Both the position numbers and the translations under genes were made by a program. Below, one piece after another: positions 5,910 to 11,699 of a stretch of 11,699 nucleotides of DNA. Positions within the stretch are counted from its first letter, which is position 1; each line of letters begins with the position of its first letter. The DNA is from Treponema sp. (GTDB lineage Bacteria > Spirochaetota > Spirochaetia > Treponematales > Breznakiellaceae), in the NCBI GenBank assembly GCA_031257715.1, contig JAIROE010000288.1:1-11699 (forward strand), read 5' to 3'. The notes under the pieces are model-generated. The model saw only the letters and a list, made by a program, of their open reading frames with translations. It ran no database searches and had not been told where the DNA came from.

Positions 5910-7364
5910 TCAATCGTTACAGGCCGGAACCCGGACCCGCCGCCACCGGGTTCCCGAAGGCCCGTCTTCCAGAATGACGCCTCTTTTTTTAAGGCTGTCC
6001 CGTATGCCGTCGGCTTTTGCGAAGTCCTTTGCCTTTTTGGCGGCGCTCCGCTCCGCGATAAGGCCTTCTATTTCGCGGACGGCCTCCCTGTCCTCTTCTT
6101 CCCCGGAAAGGGAAGCGGCTTCTTCTTTCAGGTTAAGCCCCAATACACCGTCCATGTCAAGAACCGCCGCGAGGGCCCCGCCCGGTTCCACGTTAACGTC
6201 GCGGAGGAGGCCCCACAGTTCCGCCAGCGCGCGGGGGGTGGAAAGATCGTTCCCCAGCGCCCCGTTGAAAGCCTCAAGATACGCGGCCGCGCCTGATGCG
6301 CCGCCGGATGCCGGGCCCTTTTTCCCCGCCCGTCCCGCCAGGTTTTTGAGCCGTTCGACAAGGGATTTCCTGGCGTTTCTGGCCCCTTCCAGGCCTTCCC
6401 ATGAAAACTGAAGCTGGCTGCGGTAATGGCCCCCAAGGAGGAAATAGCGGTAATCCAGGGGATCGAAACCCGCGTCGATGAGATCCTGGAGGGTAAGGAA
6501 CGTTCCCGAGGATTTGGACATCTTTTCCTTGTCGAACACCAGAAATTCATTGTGAAGCCAGTAACGGACCCAGGGACTTTTGCCGGTAGCCGCCTCGCTC
6601 TGGGCTATCTCGTTGGTATGGTGCACGGAAATATGATCGATACCCCCCGCGTGTATGTCGAACTGTTCCCCCAGATATTTGATGCTCATCGCGGAACATT
6701 CTATGTGCCAGCCCGGATAACCCCTGCCCCAGGGACTGTCCCACACCAGCGCCTGGTTTTTGAATTTGCTTTTGGTGAACCACAGCACAAAATCCCCGGG
6801 ATTCCGCTTGTTCCTATCCACCTCTATGCGGGCCCCCGCCTTCCGGCTTTCACCTTTGAGCAGGGCCAGTTCCCCGTATGAGGGAAACCGGGCGGTATCG
6901 AAATAAAGATTCCCCCCCGCCTCGTAGGCAAAACCCCGCTCCTCCATGCGCCGTATCAGGGCTATCATGTCGTCAATATGCTCGGTGGCTTTGCATACCA
7001 CCGTGGGACGCAGTATGTTCATCCTGGCGGTATCGTTGAAGAAGGCGTCCGTGTAAAAACCGGCGATTTCCAGAACGGACAGCCCCCGTTCAGCGGCGCT
7101 CTTTACCATTTTGTCCTCGCCCTCGTCGTTGTCGCCGCTCAAATGGCCCACATCGGTAATATTCATGACATGGGTAACATCCAGCCCGGCGCGGCGGAGG
7201 GAACGGACCAGTATGTCATGCACGACATAGGCCCGGAGGTTTCCGATATGGGCGTAAGTGTACACGGTAGGGCCGCAGCCGTAAAAACCGGCCTTCCCCG
7301 GAACAATGGGATGGAAGGCTTGTAATTCCCGGCCAAGGGTATTATACAGGGTAAACGTCATCAT
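5910..7364 (-). CDS. cysS: Cysteinyl-tRNA synthetase
   Basis: Charges tRNA-Cys with cysteine in the cytoplasm. Numbering from the ATG at 7361, 483 residues, normal for the family. The class I signature HIGN lies at 38-41 (GPTVYTYAHIGNLRAY) and KMSKS at 280-284 (DKEKMSKSSGTF). The zinc ligands used for cysteine recognition are in place: C29 (YGCGP), C222 (GWHIECSAMS), H247 and E251 (VHHTNEIAQ). The C-terminal helical domain contains the AAKKAKDFAKADGIRDSL helix typical of CysRS. Two adjacent ATGs (7364 and 7361) could start it; an AGGG at a suitable distance serves either, and I list the longer. The start overlaps that of divergent murB at 7363. It is the first gene of a leftward cluster reaching pyrH, with the ECF sigma gene 9 bp downstream. 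Confidence 0.96.
   Translation of the reverse strand: MMTFTLYNTLGRELQAFHPIVPGKAGFYGCGPTVYTYAHIGNLRAYVVHDILVRSLRRAGLDVTHVMNITDVGHLSGDNDEGEDKMVKSAAERGLSVLEIAGFYTDAFFNDTARMNILRPTVVCKATEHIDDMIALIRRMEERGFAYEAGGNLYFDTARFPSYGELALLKGESRKAGARIEVDRNKRNPGDFVLWFTKSKFKNQALVWDSPWGRGYPGWHIECSAMSIKYLGEQFDIHAGGIDHISVHHTNEIAQSEAATGKSPWVRYWLHNEFLVFDKEKMSKSSGTFLTLQDLIDAGFDPLDYRYFLLGGHYRSQLQFSWEGLEGARNARKSLVERLKNLAGRAGKKGPASGGASGAAAYLEAFNGALGNDLSTPRALAELWGLLRDVNVEPGGALAAVLDMDGVLGLNLKEEAASLSGEEEDREAVREIEGLIAERSAAKKAKDFAKADGIRDSLKKRGVILEDGPSGTRWRRVRVPACND
7320..7348 (+). promoter_or_regulatory. Candidate promoter of murB inside cysS
   Basis: TTGTAA (7320-7325), a 17-base spacer, and TATACA (7343-7348), each matching 4 of 6 consensus positions. 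It lies in codons near the start of cysS on the other strand, 14 bases before the murB ATG, so the leader would be very short. The hexamers stand out as AT-rich in a GC-rich region. No experimental support is possible here. Confidence 0.35.
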
Positions 7365-8313
7365 GCTTACCCTACAGAAATTTGTCGAAAAAATCAATTC
7401 CCGCGTACAATTTGACGGCCTCATCCGTTTCGCCGAACCCATGTCGCGTCACACCACCTTCAAAACGGGCGGCCCCGCGGACCTCTGGATACAGCCGGCC
7501 GCCTGCTTCCCCTCCTATGTGCCGCTCCTGCTTGAGGAAGCCCGCGCCGGGGGAATACCCGTTTTTGTCATGGGCGGCGGCTCGAACATCGTCGTTTCCG
7601 ACCGGGGAATACGGGGCATAACGCTGGATACGGGGGGGTGGAAGGGGCAGGAAGGGAAAGCCGCCGGCGCTTCCCCCGGAAAAACGCGGCTGGAATTCCG
7701 CGCGGGAACCCCGTCGGACGAGGCGGCCGAAACGGCGGCTTCCCTGGGCCTTTCGGGACTGGAATTCCTTGCCGGTATGCCCGGAAGCGCCGGGGGGGCC
7801 GTATGGATGAACGCCCGCTGTTACGGACGCGATGCCGCCGGCGTTCTTGCCGAAACGCTCATCCTCGATGAAAACCTCGCCTGCGTGAAGATTCCCCCGG
7901 ACGCGGGCGCGTTCTCGTATAAAAAAAGCCCCTTCCAGGGGCGGAACGTCGTGATTGTCCGGGTGTCTTTCGATCTTGTCCCCCGCCCCGTCCGTGAAAT
8001 CAGGGAGGAGATGGAAACGTTCAGGCGGGACAGGGAGCGGAAAGGCCATTACCGCCGCCCTTCCGCCGGCTCGGCCTTCAAGAACAACCGGGATTTCGGA
8101 AAACCCGTGGGGAAGCTCATTGACGAACTGGGGCTGCGGGGGCTTTCCTCGGGCGGGGCGCAGGTGGCCCCGTATCACGGGAACATCATCATCAACACGG
8201 GAAACGCCACTTCCGCCGATATACGGACCCTTGCGTCCCTTGTCACCGCCCGCGTCAGGGCCGCGACGGGCCTTGAACTGGAAACGGAGATCCTTTTCGC
8301 GGGGGACTGGTAA
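7363..8313 (+). CDS. murB: UDP-N-acetylenolpyruvoylglucosamine reductase
   Basis: FAD-dependent enzyme reducing UDP-GlcNAc-enolpyruvate to UDP-MurNAc, the second committed step of peptidoglycan synthesis, in the cytoplasm. 316 residues from the ATG at 7363. FAD-binding motifs are clear: HTTFKTGGPADLW at 30-42, FVMGGGSNIVVSDRGIRG at 68-85 and LEFLAGMPGSAGGAVWMNARCYG at 133-155. The substrate/catalytic domain shows SYKKSPFQ (185-192), HYRRPSAGSAFKN (229-241) with the proton-donor Ser237, a KLIDELGLRG helix (251-260) and GGAQVAPYHGNIIINTGNAT (264-283). The C-terminal LETEILF holds the second catalytic acid, probably Glu309. It starts back-to-back with cysS, the two start codons overlapping, and ends convergently with the BspA-like lipoprotein gene. 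The long antisense reading across it is a GC-driven shadow. Confidence 0.96.
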   Translation: MLTLQKFVEKINSRVQFDGLIRFAEPMSRHTTFKTGGPADLWIQPAACFPSYVPLLLEEARAGGIPVFVMGGGSNIVVSDRGIRGITLDTGGWKGQEGKAAGASPGKTRLEFRAGTPSDEAAETAASLGLSGLEFLAGMPGSAGGAVWMNARCYGRDAAGVLAETLILDENLACVKIPPDAGAFSYKKSPFQGRNVVIVRVSFDLVPRPVREIREEMETFRRDRERKGHYRRPSAGSAFKNNRDFGKPVGKLIDELGLRGLSSGGAQVAPYHGNIIINTGNATSADIRTLASLVTARVRAATGLELETEILFAGDW

Positions 8314-8368
8314 GGAAACGGAACCGCCGCCTCTTTGCCTCCGGGAGCCCGGCGGGGCCGCCGCGGAA

Positions 8369-8399
8369 CTCCGCCGGCGCTTCGCGGGGCCCGGCGGAG
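8369..8399. terminator. Possible bidirectional stem-loop between convergent genes
   Basis: In the 118-bp gap between murB and the convergent lipoprotein gene, CTCCGCCGG (8369-8377) pairs perfectly with CCGGCGGAG (8391-8399) around a 13-base loop that contains CGCTTCGCG. There is no T-tract on either side, so it is not a classical factor-independent terminator. The position between converging genes is the main reason to call it. Confidence 0.3.
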
Positions 8400-8431
8400 C
8401 GGCCAAAAGGCGGCCGGCGCCCCCGCGTTTC

Positions 8432-9625
8432 CTACAGGGAAGACTCGAACGTCACCGTGACAAAGGGGTTGCCCCCCGTAAAATCGTTTGCCCACACGCT
8501 GTCGTAGCCGGCCCCTTCCCAGGCCGGGGCGTCAGGGTAGGGGACCTTGACGGTGACGGTTTTGGGAAGAACGACGCCATTAAACATACCCGTTCCCAGC
8601 GCGGGGGGCGGCGTATTGCCCAGTGTGACGGTGAGGGGCGTGCCGCCGGTGTTTGCCAGGGCGAAATTGCCGATGTTCGCTGCCACGGGGAGGTTCAGCG
8701 TGGCAAGGGCGGTACAGGACTGGAAGGCGTCAGCGCCAATGATCTCTGCCTTGGGGAAGTCCGCCCCGGTGAGGCTGGTACAGCCGGAGAAGGCGTTAGC
8801 GCCGATGTTCGTTACCTTGGAGAAGTCCGTCGTGTCGAGGTTGCCGCAGCTCTGGAAGGCGTCCATGCCGATGACCGCTGCCTCGGGGAAGTACGCCTCG
8901 GTGAGGCTGGAACAGTTCTGGAAGGCGTAATTGCCGATGCCCGTTACCTCGGGGAAGTACGCCGTGGTGAGGGTGTAGCAGTTCTGGAAGGCGTTAGTGC
9001 CGATGTCCGCTGCCTCGGGGAAGTACGCCGTCTCGAGTTTGGAACAGTTGTAGAAGGTGTAACTGCCAATGCCGCCCACCCCCTCTCCGCCAACGCTCTT
9101 GAGGTTGGTAAAGTCCTTGAAGGTAGAGACGAGGAACGAGCCCGCCTTGATGCTTGCGGTGTCAGGGGGCAGGGTAAGGGAGGTGATGTACTGCATTCCG
9201 GCACTGGGGGTTCCGGGGCCAAATTCGCCGGGAGTGCCCGTCATGTTGTTTAGGTCCGAGAGGGAAAGGTTCAGGTCGACGTACTTTCCCCTGGCGCCTA
9301 TGGCGGCAAGAAGGTCCGCCCAGCCCTCCCCCAGGGTATTCGCCAGATCAAGCTGCACGATAAGGGGCGCGGGATCGGAGAGCGTGCCTTCGGGCGGTAC
9401 GAGGCTGTCAAGCCAGGCTTCCACTTCGGCGATGGTGGTAAAGACCGGTTCGGCTTCGGGCGGCGTTCCGCCCGTGCCCGGCAGCACCGGCCACACGGGA
9501 CCTGTGAGGCCGGCGGCCGCTTCGAGTTCGCTCTTGAACATGCGGTTGAGCCAGGGGTTGGGGCAGCCGGAGACGCACAGGACACAGAGGGCGGTAAGGG
9601 CGGCCAAAAGGCGGCGGTTCTTCAT
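8432..9625 (-). CDS. BspA-like leucine-rich-repeat (LRR_5) lipoprotein
   Basis: 397 residues from ATG 9625, with GGAGGAGG 5-6 bases upstream. The signal peptide ends in the lipobox VSGC, giving lipidated Cys21, so it is membrane-anchored and probably surface-facing or periplasmic. A unique region (22-150) has no family I recognise but carries a helical stretch (FTTIAEVEAWLDSLVPPEGT) and a beta strand. Residues about 145-185 look like a degenerate entry cap, then six clear 22-residue repeats run from 186 to 317 with the pattern IGxxAFxxCxxLxxAxFPxxxx, typical of BspA-type LRR_5 proteins. A C-terminal cap follows, with VTVKVPYPDAPAWEG, AGYDSVWANDF and a beta-rich end. Such proteins often bind host or matrix proteins, but the ligand cannot be predicted. 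It starts one base after the stop of the barrel-like protein gene, so the two are cotranscribed. Confidence 0.9.
   Translation of the reverse strand: MKNRRLLAALTALCVLCVSGCPNPWLNRMFKSELEAAAGLTGPVWPVLPGTGGTPPEAEPVFTTIAEVEAWLDSLVPPEGTLSDPAPLIVQLDLANTLGEGWADLLAAIGARGKYVDLNLSLSDLNNMTGTPGEFGPGTPSAGMQYITSLTLPPDTASIKAGSFLVSTFKDFTNLKSVGGEGVGGIGSYTFYNCSKLETAYFPEAADIGTNAFQNCYTLTTAYFPEVTGIGNYAFQNCSSLTEAYFPEAAVIGMDAFQSCGNLDTTDFSKVTNIGANAFSGCTSLTGADFPKAEIIGADAFQSCTALATLNLPVAANIGNFALANTGGTPLTVTLGNTPPPALGTGMFNGVVLPKTVTVKVPYPDAPAWEGAGYDSVWANDFTGGNPFVTVTFESSL
8675..9070 (-). repeat. Six tandem 66-bp coding repeats
   Basis: Encodes residues 186-317 of the BspA-like lipoprotein as six in-register 22-residue units beginning IGSYTF, IGTNAF, IGNYAF, IGMDAF, IGANAF and IGADAF; a seventh, degenerate unit starts IGNFAL. 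The first units (8.9-9.07 kb) are the most alike at DNA level, sharing CTCGGGGAAGTACGCC, which suggests recent duplication or gene conversion there. Confidence 0.85.
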
Positions 9626-9626
9626 G

Positions 9627-10307
9627 TCATCCTCCTCCAAAGACAAAGCCCGCGCCGAATCCCGAGGGGTAGGCGTAGCGGACAAAAGGTTCAAGGAACA
9701 CGGGCGAGCCGTTGTGCCGGAAGTAGAGGCGGAGGCCGGCGGCGGCCTCTCCCAGCGCCTGCGGATGGATGGACGCCTGGGCGTTCGGGTCGATGAAGGC
9801 GCTGTACACCCCTCCTCCGGCGGCGGCCTGTACAAAGAAGGCCCGGCGGGGAAGGGGGCCGGATACCGGGCCTGAGGCCGGGCTGGACGCCTTTGGCGTT
9901 TGACCGGGGAATTCAGGGGGGGCCCCGTCTCCGGAATTCCGGTTCCCCGGCGCGGGGGCAAGGGTTCCCTGTGTGAAGAAGTACCAGCGGAAAAAGGCGG
10001 CCCCTTCAAGGGAGGCCATTTGTTTTACGTCGCTGCCTCCGGCAAGTTTAAGCCCAAGGGCAAAGCGGGGCGAAAGGCTGTACGCGCCGTAGAGGAGGAG
10101 GCTTCCCGCCGCGCGGTTAAAGGATATGGTGGAAATTTCAAGGCCCGCCCCGCCCGAGAGCGTCCCCGCGTTTTGTGCGTACAGGGGGAGAACAGGAAGG
10201 AGCGCGAGGATCCAGGCCAGGCGGCGCGGGAGGCCGCCTTTACATTTACCTGACACGTAACGGGAGGGTAAGGATCTTACACTGCTATTCACCACCGCGC
10301 CGGTCAT
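9627..10307 (-). CDS. Exported, probably outer-membrane beta-barrel-like protein
   Basis: 226 residues if started at the ATG at 10307. A long n-region (1-29, ending GGLPRR) precedes the hydrophobic segment LAWILALLPVLPLYA, with probable cleavage after Ala44 (YAQNAG). The mature part alternates hydrophobic and polar residues in short strands (AGLEISTISFNRAAGSLLLYGAYSLSP..., FALGLKLAGG, AAFFRWYFF, AFFVQAAAGGGVYS, LRLYFRHNG), as in small outer-membrane barrels. A Pro/Gly/Ser-rich segment (about 120-155) probably forms an external loop. No family name is supported. No Shine-Dalgarno precedes 10307, but a promoter-like sequence ends seven bases upstream, so a leaderless start is possible; a GTG nearer the signal peptide (V18 of this reading) is the alternative. 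The stop lies one base before the lipoprotein gene, so the two form an operon, plausibly a barrel plus surface lipoprotein pair. Confidence 0.7.
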   Translation of the reverse strand: MTGAVVNSSVRSLPSRYVSGKCKGGLPRRLAWILALLPVLPLYAQNAGTLSGGAGLEISTISFNRAAGSLLLYGAYSLSPRFALGLKLAGGSDVKQMASLEGAAFFRWYFFTQGTLAPAPGNRNSGDGAPPEFPGQTPKASSPASGPVSGPLPRRAFFVQAAAGGGVYSAFIDPNAQASIHPQALGEAAAGLRLYFRHNGSPVFLEPFVRYAYPSGFGAGFVFGGG

Positions 10308-10314
10308 GGGAATT

Positions 10315-10343
10315 AATGTAGCACGGGGAAGGCGGGGAATCAA
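10315..10343 (-). promoter_or_regulatory. Candidate promoter of the barrel/BspA operon
   Basis: On the minus strand TTGATT (10343-10338), a 17-base spacer and TACATT (10320-10315), each 4 of 6 consensus positions. Seven bases later comes the ATG at 10307. Transcription would be expected to begin at or next to the A of that ATG, which fits the lack of a ribosome binding site. Confidence 0.4.
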
Positions 10344-10396
10344 TGCTCCGCGTTCTCTCATACTGTTCCGGACGCAATCTCCAGCCGGAGCGCCCG

Positions 10397-10425
10397 TTTA
10401 CAAACCCCGTTTTTTCCCTTATGCT
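10397..10425 (+). promoter_or_regulatory. Candidate promoter of the Cas2-like gene
   Basis: TTTACA (10397-10402, 5 of 6), a 17-base spacer and TATGCT (10420-10425, 4 of 6). The ATG of the Cas2-like gene begins at 10432, six bases after the -10, just where the transcript should start. No ribosome binding site lies between, so a leaderless message is likely if this promoter is used. Confidence 0.45.
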
Positions 10426-10431
10426 GACAAT

Positions 10432-10806
10432 ATGTTTGTGTCAATTGCCGTGGACCCGGGATCGGAGGGGCGCGCCAGGGAGCTCGCGGACCTTTTGGGA
10501 CAGTATGGGTTTGACAAGATCCAGCGGGGGCTGTGGGAGTCGGCTTTTGTGTCGCCCGATACCCTTAACCGCCTGAAACGGGATCTGGATCGCGCCACCG
10601 ACGCTTTCGACCGGCTGCGCATCTTCCAGTTTCCTGTGGAAGGTACGCTGGCCCTGACGAGCCTTCGGGACAAGAAATGGCGGCGCATGGTTGCCCGTGG
10701 AGCGGGAACAGGGGGGGGCCAGGCGCCGGCGGCGGGCGCGCCGCGGAACAGGGGAATGAGGGAAGCGCCGCGCCGGCAGCCTGCCGGGTCCCGCCGGCGG
10801 CCGTAA
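10432..10806 (+). CDS. Stand-alone Cas2-like protein (ferredoxin-fold), no CRISPR in view
   Basis: 124 residues from the ATG at 10432. Residues 1-88 follow the Cas2 pattern closely: beta strand MFVSIAVD with the conserved Asp8, helix ARELADLLGQYGFDKIQRG, strand LWESAF, helix SPDTLNRLKRDLDRATD, and strand RLRIFQF, matching Cas2 features such as KxxGxxRvQxSvfEc and VRIYpl. Residues 89-124 are a Gly/Pro/Arg-rich low-complexity tail that is not part of the fold and may be a recent 3' extension. There is no cas1, other cas gene or repeat array in the window. The neighbours are prfB, 14 bp downstream and probably cotranscribed, and a divergent surface-protein operon. Cas2 relatives include nucleases and VapD-type toxins, so an RNase, a DNA-binding or a non-catalytic role are all open. 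The fold call is from pattern and not from a search. Confidence 0.7.
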   Translation: MFVSIAVDPGSEGRARELADLLGQYGFDKIQRGLWESAFVSPDTLNRLKRDLDRATDAFDRLRIFQFPVEGTLALTSLRDKKWRRMVARGAGTGGGQAPAAGAPRNRGMREAPRRQPAGSRRRP

Positions 10807-10820
10807 AATATGGGGGGAAT

Positions 10821-11699
10821 ATGCTGTTAAGTGAATACGGAGCGCCCATCAGGGAGCTCAAAAGCAAAATCTACGACGCCTGGAGGCGTCTTTGAAAAGC
10901 CTGTAAAAGGCGAACCGCCGGCGGAACGCATAACCGGGCTTGAAGAAAGAACGGGTGCGGCGGATTTCTGGAACGACGCCGCTTCGGCGGAAAAAATCAT
11001 GGCCGAACTCAAATCTCTCAAAAACCGTGTCGAGCCGTGGAAACAGCTTCGGGAAGCGGTCGATGATCTTGAAACATTGTACGAGCTGGCCTGCGAGGCG
11101 GGCGACGAGGGAGAAGGGGCCGGTCTTGCGGAGGGCCTTAAGGATATTTCGGCCCGTTTCGAAAAACAGACCCTGCTTGAGCAGATGGGCGGGGAGATGG
11201 ACCGCAACGGCTGTTTCCTTACGGTGCATTCGGGCGCGGGCGGGACGGAGGCCTGCGACTGGTCGCAGATGCTGTACCGCATGTACCTCCGCTGGACGGA
11301 GCGGCGGGGCTTTTCCGTCGAGGAAGTGGACCGGCTGGAGGCCGAAGGGGGCATCAAATCGGCCACCGCGAAAATTGAGGGGGATTTTGCCTACGGCTAC
11401 CTCAAAGGCGAGTCAGGGGTTCACCGGCTGGTCCGGATTTCCCCTTTTGACGCCAACGCCCGGCGGCATACCTCCTTCGCGTCGGTCTATATCTTTCCGG
11501 TCATCGACGATTCCGTGGAGGTGGATATCCGGCCTGAGGATCTCCGGGTGGACACCTACCGTTCCGGGGGAGCCGGAGGCCAGCATGTGAACAAGACCGA
11601 CAGCGCCGTGCGGTTTACCCATCTGCCCACGGGGATCGTGGCGGCCTGTCAGAATGAGCGGAGCCAGATAAAAAACCGGGCCATCGCCATGAGTATGCT
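10821..11699 (+). CDS. prfB: Peptide chain release factor 2, programmed +1 frameshift, 3' end outside window
   Basis: Recognises UGA and UAA stop codons and triggers peptide release on the ribosome. Starts at ATG 10821, with a G-run three bases upstream. The first 24 codons ([20 protein letters not shown], then WRRL) end at an in-frame TGA (10893-10895). A +1 shift at CTT leads into GAA at 10894 and a frame that stays open to the window end, about 292 residues in all. SPF, the stop-codon-recognition tripeptide of RF2, is at 207-209 (bases 11440-11448), and GGQ, which acts in the peptidyl-transferase centre, is at 252-254 (11575-11583). Both positions match E. coli RF2 to within two residues. 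[16 protein letters not shown] (about 11228-11275) is another family block. The remaining C-terminal part, roughly 70 residues, lies beyond the window. Confidence 0.95.
10882..10896 (+). promoter_or_regulatory. RF2 programmed +1 frameshift site
   Basis: GGAGG (10882-10886), CGT, CTT, TGA (10893-10895), A. The internal Shine-Dalgarno sits three bases before the slippery CTT, as in E. coli prfB (AGGGGG, TAT, CTT, TGA). Known mechanism: low RF2 makes the ribosome pause at UGA and slip +1, so RF2 controls its own synthesis. The base after the TGA is A, where E. coli has C. Confidence 0.9.

Noticed and set aside
7372..8406. 344-codon minus-strand reading antisense to murB
   Set aside because: It is Arg/Gly/Pro-rich without motifs, lies fully opposite a clear murB, and is explained by high GC.
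8675..9070. Regularly spaced repeats near a Cas2-like gene, as a CRISPR array
   Set aside because: The units are 66 bp, in frame and encode a 22-residue leucine-rich repeat; there are no short identical repeats with unrelated spacers.
10306..10431. Longer N-terminus for the Cas2-like gene
   Set aside because: The extra 42 codons do not belong to the fold and span both candidate promoters. MFVSIAVD at 10432 is the normal Cas2 start.

Overview
The window looks like part of a spirochaete chromosome, most probably a GC-rich member of the Treponema lineage. That assignment is inferred from gene content and style: many lipoproteins with short lipoboxes, a BspA-type leucine-rich-repeat lipoprotein, a short UMP kinase resembling the archaeal-type branch, a cysS-led cluster with an ECF sigma/anti-sigma pair, and a stand-alone Cas2-like gene just ahead of prfB. 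Most of the window is GC-rich with tightly packed genes. The left 1.5 kb is different: AT-rich, accessory and decaying.

Left, accessory part (1-1907). The end of an Rhs/YD-repeat protein enters from the left. It has a typical core end (terminating in DPWGL at about 160-181) followed by an AT-rich variable tip with an HExxH motif. The tip gene is broken by a 129-bp insertion (405-533) and probably by a 1-base frameshift near 385. The next gene, a small lipoprotein that could be the partner or immunity gene of the tip, is broken by a second copy of the same 129-bp element in the opposite orientation (1227-1355). Deleting exactly 129 bp on paper restores an open frame across each site. Each copy folds into three successive hairpins and has no coding capacity, so it looks like a small non-autonomous mobile element. 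A decayed IS481-like transposase fragment and a gene-free stretch follow.

Middle, minus strand (1908-7364). Six closely spaced or overlapping genes read leftward: cysS, an ECF sigma factor, its zinc-binding anti-sigma factor, an exported protein of unknown function, a lipoprotein with two IPT/TIG domains and a transglutaminase-like domain, and pyrH (UMP kinase). Spacings of -11 to +10 bp argue for one operon that mixes core metabolism with envelope-stress-type regulation and an envelope enzyme candidate.

Right part. murB (7363-8313) runs divergently from cysS, and their start codons overlap. Convergent to murB is a two-gene minus-strand unit (10307-8432): an exported, probably outer-membrane barrel-like protein, then a BspA-like lipoprotein with six clear 22-residue repeats. 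From the 124-bp gap upstream of that unit (10308-10431), a Cas2-like protein gene (10432-10806) diverges to the right. It is followed 14 bp later by prfB (release factor 2), which carries a textbook programmed +1 frameshift site and runs off the window. The candidate promoters in the divergent gap lie so close to the start codons that both transcripts may be leaderless.

No CRISPR array, cas1, tRNA or rRNA is visible.
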